Source: Microbacterium mangrovi
Lineage (GTDB): Bacteria; Actinomycetota; Actinomycetes; Actinomycetales; Microbacteriaceae
DNA length: 64,000 nucleotides
Direction of reading: 5' to 3'
NCBI RefSeq assembly: GCF_000802305.1
Contig: NZ_JTDK01000022.1
Coordinates: 51,941 to 115,940 of the forward strand
Shown here: one piece after another, positions 42,682-51,474 of the stretch
Layout: the number at the start of each line of letters is the position of its first letter
Numbering within the stretch: the stretch's first letter is position 1
Notes under the pieces: generated by a model
Told to the model about the DNA's origin: nothing
The model's input: the letters and a program-made list of their open reading frames with translations, nothing else
The model's database searches: none
Program-made: the position numbers and the translations under genes

Positions 42682-44247
42682 ATGACGATCAGCAACATGA
42701 CGCCAGGCGATACGCCGGGTGACCTCGCCGTCACTGCACTCGGCGGCGACGCCGCAACGAACCTGGCCGACGACCAGGAGCTGGCGAGCTTCGGATACAA
42801 GGAACAACTGAGCCGCTCCATCGGCGGATTCTCGTCGTTCGCCCTCGCCTTCTCGATGATCAGCGTCATCACGACGGTGTTCACCCTGTTCGCGCAGCCC
42901 TTCCAGACGGTCGGCGGAATCGCGATCTGGCTCTGGATCCCGGTGATCGGCGGCGTGCTGCTGCTGGCCCTGGTCTACGGGCACCTCGTGGTGCGGATGC
43001 CGCTGACCGGATACGCGTATCAGTGGGCCAGTCGCCTCGTCGGCGTGCGGTACGGCTGGTTCGCCGGATACAACGCCTTCCTGTGCCAGTTCGTCGGGTC
43101 GGCCGGCATCGCGGTCGCGCTGGCCACCGTCTTCGCGCCGGACTTCTGGCCGAACCCGACGCACGGCGACGTCATCCTCCTCGCGACGATCGCCGTCTCG
43201 GCGGCGGTGCTGATCAACATCGTGTCGATCGCCCTCACAGCGCGCATCAACAACATCGGCGCCGTCGTGGAACTGTCCGGCGTCGCGATCATGCTGCTCG
43301 CCCTCGGAGTCGGGATCTTCTTCTTCCACGGCATCCAGGGGCCGGCCGTCCTGTTCCAGGTCGGGTCGTCCACCGGATCGCCCATCGATGTGCTCTCGAT
43401 CGCCACCGCCCTGCTGCTGCCGGTGTGGACGATCGGCGGATGGGAGGGCTCGGCGGACCTCGCTGAGGAGACCAAGGACCCGCGGCGCACTGCTCCGCGG
43501 TCGATGATCCGCGCCGTGTCGATCAGCGGTGCCGCCGGATTCCTCCTCTACGCGGTGTTCGCGATGGCGATCCCCGGAGAGATCGCGCCCGTCGTCAACT
43601 CCACGTCGGCCAACCCGATGGTGTCCATCGTCGAAAGCCACTTCGGCGTGGTCGCCGCCTGGCTCGTGCAGGGCATCGCCTTCGTGTCGATGTTCGCCTG
43701 CCTCCTGGCCAACGTGACGGTCGCGGGGCGCACCAGCTTCTCCCTCGCGCGTGACAACATGCTGCCCTTCTCCCGCCTGCTGTCGACCGTCGGCCGGCGT
43801 ACGCAGACGCCGCTGTATTCCCTGCTGTTCGTCGGGCTCTTCGCGATTGGCGTCAACTTCCTCTCGGCGGGGATCGCGACCCAGGTGACGGGCATGGTCT
43901 CGGTCATCCTGTACGTGACGTACGGGCTGACGCTGGTGGCCACGATCATCGGAGCGCGCCGGAACAGGATTCCGGATGCCCCCAGCCGCTACTTCGGTCT
44001 CGGCAAGTGGCTCCTGCCGCTGTGCATCATCGGGACGACGTGGGCGATCGTGATCATCGCCTGCATGACGATCCCGGCGGCATCCTGGACCGTCGCGGCC
44101 TACACGGCCGGGTTCGAGCTGGCCGCGGTGCTGTGGTTCTTTCTCGTGCTGCGGCGCCGCCTCGCGCGAGGCACCGCGGGCCCGACCATCGACTACACGT
44201 CCGGTGACGAGCTCCGCGAGGGCGGAACGTCGTGGGCGGACGCCTGA
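42682..44247 (+). CDS. APC family amino acid permease (GabP/UGA4-like)
   Basis: 521 aa, about 12 helices, with the N-terminal signature FGYKEQLSRSIGGFSSFALAF of amino-acid/choline-type permeases, TGYAYQWASRLVG, WEGSADLAEETKDPRRTAPR and LARDNMLPF. GGAG precedes the ATG. It is linked to the kinase/phosphatase genes by the shared promoter motif; an amino-sugar or amino-alcohol substrate would reconcile an amino-acid-type carrier with sugar-kinase neighbours, but this is inference. Confidence 0.92.
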   Translation: MTISNMTPGDTPGDLAVTALGGDAATNLADDQELASFGYKEQLSRSIGGFSSFALAFSMISVITTVFTLFAQPFQTVGGIAIWLWIPVIGGVLLLALVYGHLVVRMPLTGYAYQWASRLVGVRYGWFAGYNAFLCQFVGSAGIAVALATVFAPDFWPNPTHGDVILLATIAVSAAVLINIVSIALTARINNIGAVVELSGVAIMLLALGVGIFFFHGIQGPAVLFQVGSSTGSPIDVLSIATALLLPVWTIGGWEGSADLAEETKDPRRTAPRSMIRAVSISGAAGFLLYAVFAMAIPGEIAPVVNSTSANPMVSIVESHFGVVAAWLVQGIAFVSMFACLLANVTVAGRTSFSLARDNMLPFSRLLSTVGRRTQTPLYSLLFVGLFAIGVNFLSAGIATQVTGMVSVILYVTYGLTLVATIIGARRNRIPDAPSRYFGLGKWLLPLCIIGTTWAIVIIACMTIPAASWTVAAYTAGFELAAVLWFFLVLRRRLARGTAGPTIDYTSGDELREGGTSWADA

Positions 44248-44288
44248 GCCGCTGACACGAGTGCGTGATCCGGCATCCCTGATCGCGG

Positions 44289-44651
44289 TCAGGGATGCCA
44301 GGTCACGGTGACCGCGATCAGCGCCGTCACGGCGCCGACCGACACGGCCCCTGCCACCAGCAGGGGCAGTGTCCCGCCGGAGGTCAGCGCCCCGCGGTTC
44401 ACGAGTCCGCGGTGCACGCGCCGGTACCGCAGGGTGCACACGAACCACGCCATCCCCGCGAGCCCGAGCCCCACGACCCCGAGCGCGATGGCCCACGCGC
44501 CGATGGCGTCGGTGAAGTACTTGATGGTCGCAACGAAGCCGGCCGCGATCGACAGGCACGTGCGACGCCACGCCAACAGGGTGCGCTCGGGCTGCAGCCC
44601 GGCGTCGAACACCTCCGCGTGCGGGTCGTCGCCGACCGGAACACCGGTCAC
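44289..44651 (-). CDS. DUF202 membrane protein
   Basis: 120 aa, three helices, DUF202 motif LQPERTLLAWRRTCLSIAAG. Starts with GTG at 44651 overlapping the stop of the preceding DUF202 gene. Function unknown; paired DUF202 genes are common. Confidence 0.85.
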   Translation of the reverse strand: MTGVPVGDDPHAEVFDAGLQPERTLLAWRRTCLSIAAGFVATIKYFTDAIGAWAIALGVVGLGLAGMAWFVCTLRYRRVHRGLVNRGALTSGGTLPLLVAGAVSVGAVTALIAVTVTWHP

Positions 44652-45007
44652 AGGAACATCCCGACGGCGATGATGGCGGCGGCGATCACCACGCCGACCA
44701 CGAGCACGGGCCCCAGCGACGGGCCGGGCAACGGGCGCCCTTCGCGCATGGCGCGCTCGGCACGGGCCCACGCCACCCACGAGAACACGGCCGCGATCAC
44801 CGCGAGCACGCAGAAGATCATGGCGGCGATGAAGCGCAGCACCGGGTTGATGTCGAGCTTGAGCGCCTCGATCGCGATGCCGACGGCGAGCAGGCCCAGC
44901 GACGTGCGGATCCACGCGAGGAACGTGCGCTCGTTGGCGAGACTGAACCGCGGGTCGGGTTCGGTGCCGCGGCCGTACACACTGCGGGGGAACCGGCGAT
45001 CGCTCAC
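44648..45007 (-). CDS. YidH-like DUF202 membrane protein
   Basis: 119 aa, three helices, with FSLANERTFLAWIRTSLGLLA, the YidH/DUF202 signature. GTG start at 45007. First gene of a coupled pair with the DUF202 gene at 44289. Function unknown. Confidence 0.85.
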   Translation of the reverse strand: MSDRRFPRSVYGRGTEPDPRFSLANERTFLAWIRTSLGLLAVGIAIEALKLDINPVLRFIAAMIFCVLAVIAAVFSWVAWARAERAMREGRPLPGPSLGPVLVVGVVIAAAIIAVGMFL

Positions 45008-45139
45008 GGTCCCGATCCTACGGGCACGCGAGCGGACCGAACGCAGGAGCATCGGCCCGCCCTCGGCCGTGCCACGCCGAATCGGCGCGGCCCGGCCGGG
45101 GTGCGAACTCGATCCGTCCTGCGTTCGGTACCCCGCGGT

Positions 45140-45436
45140 TCAGACCTCTTCGACCAGCGTGATGACCTTGCTCGCCACCCGCTCGGGCTGGCCGGCGAAC
45201 GCGGCCGCGCGCTCCGGCGAGGCCAGGTAGGAGGCCTCCAGCTCGGCGAACGCGGCGGCGTCGCCCGGCGCCGACACCGCCCAGACGAACTCGTTGGTCT
45301 CGCGGATGCCGTAGGCGAACTCGATCGCGAACCCGCGGGCGGGACGCACCTCCGGCATGAACTTGTTGAACCACGCGATGAAGTCGTCGTAGGTTCCGTC
45401 GACGAGCACGTACCGGCGCAGCTGGATGGTCTTCAT
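45140..45436 (-). CDS. Small NIPSNAP/dimeric alpha-beta barrel-like protein
   Basis: 98 aa. The pattern QLRRYVLVDGTYDDFIAWFNKFMPEVR and FVWAVSAPGDAAAFAELEASYLASPE fits a ferredoxin-like alpha-beta barrel of the NIPSNAP/EthD kind. GGAGG lies very close to the ATG. Function unknown. Confidence 0.75.
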   Translation of the reverse strand: MKTIQLRRYVLVDGTYDDFIAWFNKFMPEVRPARGFAIEFAYGIRETNEFVWAVSAPGDAAAFAELEASYLASPERAAAFAGQPERVASKVITLVEEV

Positions 45437-45560
45437 CCCTCCATTCTGTCCGGGCCGGCTCGGTCGTGACGCGCGGGATCGGATCCGGCGATGCAGGATG
45501 CCGCACATCGCGATGCCCGGGACCTGACGACACGACGTCCGCACCGCTACTGTGACAGGC

Positions 45561-45785
45561 ATGCACCGACGCACCGCCGCGCTCCTGCAATGCGCGCACG
45601 CCGCGGTGCTCGTCGTGCTCGTGCTCGCCGTGCTGGTCACCGTGACCGCCGTCCCCTCCGGTGCCCCGCGCTACCTGGCGCCGCTGCTCATGGGCGGGTA
45701 CATCGTGGTGATGTGCGCGGTCGGGGTGTCAGGGGTGCTGGTCATGCACCGGCGCAGCGCCCGGCGACTCGACGACCTCGACTGA
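45561..45785 (+). CDS. Small two-helix membrane protein
   Basis: 74 aa with two hydrophobic segments (AAVLVVLVLAVLVTVTAV; LLMGGYIVVMCAVGVSGVLVM) and a charged C terminus. ATG 45561 or GTG 45552. Its last 57 bp overlap the 3' end of the convergent membrane-protein gene. Coding status is likely but unproven. Confidence 0.5.
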   Translation: MHRRTAALLQCAHAAVLVVLVLAVLVTVTAVPSGAPRYLAPLLMGGYIVVMCAVGVSGVLVMHRRSARRLDDLD

Positions 45786-46358
45786 CCGCGCGCCGCGTCC
45801 CAGCCCGGTGCCGGCGAGGATCGCCAGGACGCCGAGCGCGACCGGCCACGCCGCGAGGATGAGCGAGGCGAACGATGACACCGCGGTGAGGGTCTCCTGG
45901 TCGGCGGTCATCGATGCCCCGATCAGGATCACCTGCGCCAGCGCCCACGTCACCGCCACCGCGCCGAGCATCACGAGGGGCGCCCAGCGCCACGGCGATC
46001 GGAAGCCTCCGGCACGGGCGATCATCACGGCGGCGACGAGGACGAGCGCGAGCCAGACGAGATCGAACGCCGGGCCGGGGGCGACGGTCGCGAGCGCGGG
46101 CAGGGCTTCGGCCGCGGCCCGCACCAGCACCCAGACCGCCCACAGCGCGAGCGCGACCGTGCCGAGCAGATCACCGCGCACGATGTTGCTGCGGCGCCCA
46201 CCGCCGAACGCCACCAGCAGCAGCGCGACGGCCATGAGCCCCGCACCGATCCACAGGCGTACGGGGCCGCCGTTCGCCTGCAGGGTGACCAGACCGCTCG
46301 CGATGCTGCAGGCGCCTGCCCAGATCCATGCCCGGCGGGAGTGGGGTTCGACATCCAC
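45729..46358 (-). CDS. Polytopic membrane protein, unknown function
   Basis: 209 aa with five to six hydrophobic segments (SIASGLVTLQANGG, LWIGAGLMAVALLLVAF, LVWLALVLVAAVMIARAGG, LVMLGAVAVTWALAQVILIG). No recognised family. Lies divergent from the ThDP-enzyme gene and convergent with a small membrane-protein gene, overlapping it by 57 bp. Confidence 0.75.
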   Translation of the reverse strand: MDVEPHSRRAWIWAGACSIASGLVTLQANGGPVRLWIGAGLMAVALLLVAFGGGRRSNIVRGDLLGTVALALWAVWVLVRAAAEALPALATVAPGPAFDLVWLALVLVAAVMIARAGGFRSPWRWAPLVMLGAVAVTWALAQVILIGASMTADQETLTAVSSFASLILAAWPVALGVLAILAGTGLGRGARSVEVVESPGAAPVHDQHP

Positions 46359-46586
46359 TGCGAGCCTCCGATGTCCGATTCGTTCAGGAGCCTACCCATC
46401 GGCCGTCCGGCCGGACAAGAGGGCCTGCGCCGTGATGCCCTAGAGTGATGGTGTCCGGCCCGGTACGGCGCAGAAGCCGCCACGGGGTCCGGTGCTCGAA
46501 AAAGGAGCACGCAGCCGCCCGGCGTTCGGGCCGAGCGCGCGAGACATACACGGCATCCCTCCGCCCCTGTCTCGAAAGGCTCCGCC

Positions 46587-48254
46587 ATGCCCTCAGCCGC
46601 TCCCGCCACCGTGTCCGCGCACGTCGCCGTGACCCTCGCCCAGCACATCGATCACGTGTTCGGTGTGATGGGCAACGGCAACGCCTACTTCCTCGACGCC
46701 CTGGAGCGCCAGACCGACGCCACCTACACCGCGGTGCGGCACGAGGCGGGCGGCGTCGTCGCCGCCGACACCTACTACCGGGCATCCGGACGGATCGCCG
46801 CCGCGACGGCGACGTACGGCGCCGGGTTCACCAACACCCTGACCGCCCTCGCCGAGTCGGTGCAGGCCCGCATCCCGCTCGTGCTCGTGGTCGGCGACGA
46901 ACCCACCTCGGGCCCCCGCCCGTGGGATGTCGACCAGATCGCGATGGCGTCCGGCGTCGGCGCCCGCACCTACACCGTGGGCCGGACGGATGCCGCAGCG
47001 ACCGTCATCATCGCGATCGAGCACGCGCTCGCCTACCGGGTGCCGGTCGTGCTGGCGATCCCCTACGACGTCGCCGCGCGTGAAGCGGGGCCCGTGCCGG
47101 AGGTCCCTTCGCCCGTGCTCCCCGCTCCGCTCGCACCGTCGGGCGCGTTCGCCGCGGCCGCCGTCGCCGACCTCGCCCGGGCCCTGGCCGGCGCCGAGCG
47201 TCCGTTCCTGCTGGCCGGACGCGGCGCCTGGCTGGCAGGCGCCGGCGACGCCCTCGGCGCCCTCGCCGAGGCGACCGGAGCGATCACCGCCTCGACGGCG
47301 CTCGGCCGCGGCGTCTTCCCGGACTCCCGCTACGACCTGGGCGTCACCGGCGGGTTCGGCGCGGCGGGCGCGATGGAACTCATCCGCACCGCCGACGTCG
47401 CCGTCGTCTTCGGGGCGGGCCTCAACCAGTTCACGATGCGCTTCGGCGAACTGTTCGCGCCGGGTACGCGTGTCGTGCAGGTCGACGTCTCCCCCGCCGC
47501 CACGCACCCGCACGTCGGGTCGTTCATCCGCGGGGATGCCGCGGTGGTGGCATCCGCCCTCGTCGCCGAACTCGACGCGCTGGATGCCCCGTCCAGCCGC
47601 TGGCGCGAGCAGGTCGACCTCGCACCGCTGCGCGCCCACGACGAGGGCGACGCCCTCGCGCCCGACGGACGCCTCGACCCGCGGTCGGTGGCGCGCCGCA
47701 TCGCGGAGCTCCTCCCCGAGGACCGGGTGGTGGTGTCCGACGGCGGGCACTTCATCGGCTGGGCGAACATGTACTGGCCGGTCGCGTCCCCGGATCGCAT
47801 GATCATGGTGGGCACCGCGTTCCAGGCGATCGGACTGGGGTGGCCGTCGGTCCCGGGTGCGGCGGCGGCCAAGCCGGAATCCACCGTCGTGCTGACCACG
47901 GGCGACGGCGGCGGGCTGATGGCGCTCGCCGACCTGGAGACCGCGGTGCGCTCCGCCGGCGGGAGGGGCCTGGCCGTGGTGTGGAACGACGCCGCCTACG
48001 GTGCCGAGGTCAACCTGTACGGGCTGAAGGGGCTCGCGAAGGAGCCGATGCTGATCCCGGAGACGTCGTTCGCCGGGCTGGCATCCGCCGTGGGCGCCGA
48101 GGGGGTCGTCGTGCGCACCCTCGCCGACCTCGATCGTCTCGGGTCGTGGGCCGCCGAGGACCCCGCATCCCGCCCGTTCCTGCTGCTGGACTGCCGCATC
48201 TCCGGCGCCGTCATCTCCCCGTACCAGCACGAGGTCATCCGCGTGAACTCCTGA
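46587..48254 (+). CDS. Thiamine-diphosphate-dependent enzyme (acetolactate-synthase-like)
   Basis: 555 aa with the three ThDP domains: N-terminal pyrimidine domain with catalytic glutamate in VRHEAGGV (E53), central Rossmann-like domain (RPFLLAGRGAWLAGAGDALG) and C-terminal PP domain with GDGGG and a following VVWNDAAYG Mg-binding site. Family members are acetolactate synthases, benzoylformate decarboxylases or sulfoacetaldehyde-type enzymes; no small regulatory subunit gene is adjacent, so a catabolic decarboxylase is as likely as biosynthesis. The 228-bp leader holds the hairpin GTGCTC-GAAAAAG-GAGCAC (46492-46510). Confidence 0.88.
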   Translation: MPSAAPATVSAHVAVTLAQHIDHVFGVMGNGNAYFLDALERQTDATYTAVRHEAGGVVAADTYYRASGRIAAATATYGAGFTNTLTALAESVQARIPLVLVVGDEPTSGPRPWDVDQIAMASGVGARTYTVGRTDAAATVIIAIEHALAYRVPVVLAIPYDVAAREAGPVPEVPSPVLPAPLAPSGAFAAAAVADLARALAGAERPFLLAGRGAWLAGAGDALGALAEATGAITASTALGRGVFPDSRYDLGVTGGFGAAGAMELIRTADVAVVFGAGLNQFTMRFGELFAPGTRVVQVDVSPAATHPHVGSFIRGDAAVVASALVAELDALDAPSSRWREQVDLAPLRAHDEGDALAPDGRLDPRSVARRIAELLPEDRVVVSDGGHFIGWANMYWPVASPDRMIMVGTAFQAIGLGWPSVPGAAAAKPESTVVLTTGDGGGLMALADLETAVRSAGGRGLAVVWNDAAYGAEVNLYGLKGLAKEPMLIPETSFAGLASAVGAEGVVVRTLADLDRLGSWAAEDPASRPFLLLDCRISGAVISPYQHEVIRVNS

Positions 48255-48295
48255 CAGGCTCAGGGCGCAGCACTGGCGGGCTGAGCCTGTCGAAG
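48253..48295. repeat. Intergenic repeat copies after the ThDP gene
   Basis: GACAGGCTCAG (48253-48263) overlapping the stop codon, and CTGAGCCTGTCGAAG (48281-48295); together they form the same inverted repeat as at 32413-32464, truncated on the left. Confidence 0.75.
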
Positions 48296-48314
48296 CCCAA
48301 TCCACTCGGGAACG

Positions 48315-48352
48315 ACGGATGCCCGGGAACCGTGCGGCTCCCGGGCATCCGT
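48315..48352. terminator. Perfect hairpin between ThDP and gap genes
   Basis: 14-bp perfect stem ACGGATGCCCGGGA (48315-48328) / TCCCGGGCATCCGT (48339-48352), 10-base loop, between convergent genes. Bidirectional terminator candidate without a T tract. Confidence 0.65.
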
Positions 48353-48366
48353 GCGTCAGCTCGTGG

Positions 48367-49827
48367 TCAGACGGCGACCGGCTCCTCGACCTCGAGGGTC
48401 ACGTTGCGCCGGGCGGGAAAGACGGCCGGGTGCGTGCCCGCCATCTCCTCGAGCACGCGCACGACCTGGCTGGAGTAGCCGAACTCGTTGTCGTACCAGA
48501 CGTAGAGGATGAGGGTGGTGTCGTGCGCGACGGTCGCGAGCCCGTCGACGATACCGGCCCGGTGCGAGCCGACGAAGTCGGTCGAGACCGCCTCGGTGGA
48601 CTCGGAGTAGTCGATCTGCTGGCGCAGGCGCGAGTGCAGCGACACGCGGCGCAGGTAGTCGTTGGCCTGCTCCTTGGTCGCGGCTCGCTCCAGCACCAGG
48701 TTGAGCACGGCGATCGAGACATCCGGCGTGGGGACGCGGATGGACGATCCCGACAGCTTGCCCTCCAGGTGCGGCAGCGCCTTCGCGACCGCCTTGGCGG
48801 CACCGGTCTCGGTGATGACCATGTTCAGCACCGCGGAACGGCCGCGACGGTCGCCCTTGTGGAAGTTGTCGATCAGGTTCTGGTCGTTGGTGAACGAGTG
48901 CACCGTCTCCACGTGCCCGTGCTGCACGCCGTACGCCTCGTCGATCGCGGCGAGAACCGGCGTGATCGCGTTGGTCGTGCAGGATGCAGCGGACAGGATG
49001 CGGTCGCCGGGCTCGATGGTGTGCTCGTTGATGCCGTGCACGATGTTCTTGACGCCCTTGCCGGGGGCGGTGAGCAGCACGCGCGCGACGCCCTTCGACT
49101 GCAGGTGCTGCGAGAGTCCCGCCTCGTCACGCCAGCGACCGGTGTTGTCCACGACGATCGCGTCGTGGATGCCGTACGCGGTGTAGTCGATGGCGGCCGG
49201 GTCGTCGGCGTAGATCACCTGGATCGCGGTGCCGTTCGCGATGATCCGCTGGCCTTCTTCGTCGACCGAGACCGTGCCCGGGAAGGGACCGTGCACCGAG
49301 TCGCGGGCCAGCAGCGCCGCGCGCTTCTGCAGGTCGTTGGCCCCGCCCTTGCGCACGACGATGGCGCGCAGGTTCAGGCCGGAGCCGGCGGGCTCGTGAT
49401 TGATGAGGATGCGGGCCAGCAGCCGCCCGATGCGGCCGAACCCGTAGAGCACGACGTCGGTGGGCGCGGGGGCATCCACGCCGATGACGCTGGCGAGCTC
49501 CTGACGCACGAACGCGTCCACGTCGAGGTCGCTGTCGCGCAGGTCGAGGGCGAGCCGGCCGAGGTCGATGGATGCCACGCCCGGCGAGACGGCGTCGATC
49601 GCCTCGAGCAGGGCGAGCGAGCCGGCCGGGTCGATCACGTCGCCGTGCAGCTCGCTGACGCGGGCGTGGACGGCGAGGAGTCCGGTGGCCGACAGATTGT
49701 TGATACGGTGGCCGTGCAGCGAGATGACCGCACCCCGATCCCGGTTGAGCCGGCCGATGATCGGAATCATCCGCTCGGCGACCTCCAGCTGTGTGCCCCA
49801 GTCGTCGGCGTGCTGCGTTGAAACCAC
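48367..49827 (-). CDS. Glyceraldehyde-3-phosphate dehydrogenase, long GapB-like form
   Basis: 486 aa, about 150 residues longer than ordinary GapA because of an N-terminal extension (residues 1 to about 120, MIPIIGRLNRDRGAVISLHG). The Rossmann motif VVLYGFGRIGRLLARI, catalytic cysteine in SAASCTTNAI (C283) and the C-terminal WYDNEFGYS are intact. Long forms are known in Corynebacterium and relatives as a gluconeogenic or NADP-preferring second GapDH. Single-gene unit. Confidence 0.9.
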   Translation of the reverse strand: MVSTQHADDWGTQLEVAERMIPIIGRLNRDRGAVISLHGHRINNLSATGLLAVHARVSELHGDVIDPAGSLALLEAIDAVSPGVASIDLGRLALDLRDSDLDVDAFVRQELASVIGVDAPAPTDVVLYGFGRIGRLLARILINHEPAGSGLNLRAIVVRKGGANDLQKRAALLARDSVHGPFPGTVSVDEEGQRIIANGTAIQVIYADDPAAIDYTAYGIHDAIVVDNTGRWRDEAGLSQHLQSKGVARVLLTAPGKGVKNIVHGINEHTIEPGDRILSAASCTTNAITPVLAAIDEAYGVQHGHVETVHSFTNDQNLIDNFHKGDRRGRSAVLNMVITETGAAKAVAKALPHLEGKLSGSSIRVPTPDVSIAVLNLVLERAATKEQANDYLRRVSLHSRLRQQIDYSESTEAVSTDFVGSHRAGIVDGLATVAHDTTLILYVWYDNEFGYSSQVVRVLEEMAGTHPAVFPARRNVTLEVEEPVAV

Positions 49828-50078
49828 GGGTTCCCCTTTGTCCTCAGCTTGTGTCGCGTGATGTCGCGATCGCGCCGCGGCTAGGCGTCGTACCGGGGCG
49901 CTCAGCCCGATTCTATCCGGATCATGGAACTCACCTTCCGTTTTTCACCCCGCCCGGCCGTTAAGAACCCGCCTTCTTATCAATACCGAAGCCCAGCCTG
50001 CGACTGCTCCCCCGGGAGGCGCCGAGGATGCTCCCCGGGGCGGATGACACCGGCCGGCGCGCGGCGGAGACTGGCGGC

Positions 50079-50879
50079 ATGACACCTCCTCCGTTCCGTT
50101 TCGGCGCCGTCGCGGGCCTGGCCTCCCCCGCAAGCCCCTGGGCGGACACCGCCCGTGCGATCGAGCACGCCGGCTTCTCGACCCTGCTCGTGCCCGACAC
50201 CTTGAACACCCTGTCGCCGTTCCCGGCGCTGGCCGCGGCGGCCGCCGTGACGACCACGCTGCACCTCGGGACCTGGGTGCTCGCGTCGCCGCTGCGGACG
50301 CCGGGCGCCGTCGTCCGCGAGGCGAAGGCGCTGCAGATCCTGTCGGACGGACGCCTCGAACTCGGGATCGGCGCCGGTCGCCCCGGCGGCGAGCACGACG
50401 CCCCGCCGCTCGGCGTGACGTGGGAGCGCCCCGGCATCCGCGTCGGACAGGTCGAGGCCGTGCTGGATGCCGTCGCGACTGAGGTCGACCCGGCACCGCG
50501 CATCGTGATTGCCGGCAGCGGGGACCGGATGCTGGGGATCGCCGCCCGGCACGCGGCCACGCTCACCGTGCCGGCGTCGCCGCTGGCATCCGTGGACGAG
50601 ATCGCCGTCGCGGCCGACCGCGCCCGCACGGCGGGGTTCACCGGAGAGCTCGCCCTGCAGATCGCCGGCATCGGCGAGGACATCCCGGCGTGGCTGCGCC
50701 AGCGCGGGATGACTCCCGAGTCGCTGCGCGGCAAGGCCGCGTTCCTCACCGGCGACCTCGACGACGACGCGGCATCCCTGCGTGCCCTGCGCGACCGCAC
50801 CGGCGTGAGCTACATCACCTTCTCCGGCGAGTTCGCCGCCCGCGGCACACCCCTGGTTCAGCGTCTCTCCGGAACCTGA
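50079..50879 (+). CDS. LLM class (luciferase-like) flavin-dependent oxidoreductase
   Basis: 266 aa, TIM-barrel luciferase-like protein (IEHAGFSTLLVPDT, LHLGTWVLASPLRTPGAVVREAKALQILSDGRLELGIGAG, split here as LSDGRLELGIGAG). Probably F420- or FMN-dependent. It is shorter than most LLM proteins (300-350 aa). The last 66 bp and the following 95 bp are duplicated 765 bp downstream. Confidence 0.85.
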   Translation: MTPPPFRFGAVAGLASPASPWADTARAIEHAGFSTLLVPDTLNTLSPFPALAAAAAVTTTLHLGTWVLASPLRTPGAVVREAKALQILSDGRLELGIGAGRPGGEHDAPPLGVTWERPGIRVGQVEAVLDAVATEVDPAPRIVIAGSGDRMLGIAARHAATLTVPASPLASVDEIAVAADRARTAGFTGELALQIAGIGEDIPAWLRQRGMTPESLRGKAAFLTGDLDDDAASLRALRDRTGVSYITFSGEFAARGTPLVQRLSGT

Positions 50880-50974
50880 CCCGCACACGGCTTTTGCGAA
50901 CGACTACTCAATTTCGACGATTCGGCACTCACCGAGCCGAAATCGCGTCAGTTCCCACCACACTCGAGAGTGGA
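50814..50974 (+). repeat. Direct repeat copy A (LLM 3' end plus downstream promoter region)
   Basis: About 160 bp, from ATCACCTTCTCCGGCGAG in the LLM gene to CTCGAGAGTGG upstream of the gene at 51043. It recurs at 51579-51741 with roughly nine in ten bases identical by eye. The conserved non-coding part contains TTTTGCGAACGACTACTCAA and a TTTCGACGATTCGG block. Confidence 0.85.
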
Positions 50975-51042
50975 ATACCTCTATTGGTTGACGGCTGGCC
51001 CGCGGCCTGGCTGGGCAGACGTGCTCCAGATCGGAGGCCTGT

Positions 51043-51474
51043 ATGGCATCTACTCTCAATGAACAGTTCACCGGTCTCGTGCGGCGAGCTAACCGGCGCG
51101 CTCGAGCGTACCTATGCGATGGCGACCCGACCTCCGCGGTCGTCTGGGACCCGGAATCCGAGATCACCATCCGCCTCTCCCTCCGGGGCGACGAAATATG
51201 GGTCATTGCCGGGTCGGGGATCCTCATCCGATTCGTCGCCGACAGCGGCGGCGAACTCGATCACGAAGGCATCGCAATCGTGCTCACCCGCATCCTCGCC
51301 GGTGAAGCCGTCGAGCACTTCGGTGTCGCCGGGCAAGACGACGGGGACGCCTTCGCCACTGGATACCGGGTGGGGACCGAAGGGTTCTCCGGAGGGTTCA
51401 CCGCAGAGGAAGCCAAGTTCCGAGCGCGCCTCGCCGGTCCCCTCGCCGTCGCCACCCTGGAACTGCCCGAATGA
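51043..51474 (+). CDS. Hypothetical protein, 143 aa
   Basis: Soluble acidic protein with no recognised family: helical N terminus (LNEQFTGLVRRANRRARAYL), beta-rich middle (EITIRLSLRGDEIWVIAGSGILIRFV) and a Gly-rich C-terminal third. GGAGG lies 5 bases before the ATG. Preceded by direct repeat copy A, which probably carries its promoter; its stop overlaps the start of a 57-aa mosaic ORF (ATGA). Lower GC than the neighbours. Could be an immunity-type protein, but nothing proves it. Confidence 0.65.
   Translation: MASTLNEQFTGLVRRANRRARAYLCDGDPTSAVVWDPESEITIRLSLRGDEIWVIAGSGILIRFVADSGGELDHEGIAIVLTRILAGEAVEHFGVAGQDDGDAFATGYRVGTEGFSGGFTAEEAKFRARLAGPLAVATLELPE

Noticed and set aside
46587..48254. 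Catalytic subunit of biosynthetic acetolactate synthase (ilvB)
   Set aside because: No ilvN or ilvC nearby, and only moderate resemblance at the motif level; kept as a general ThDP enzyme.
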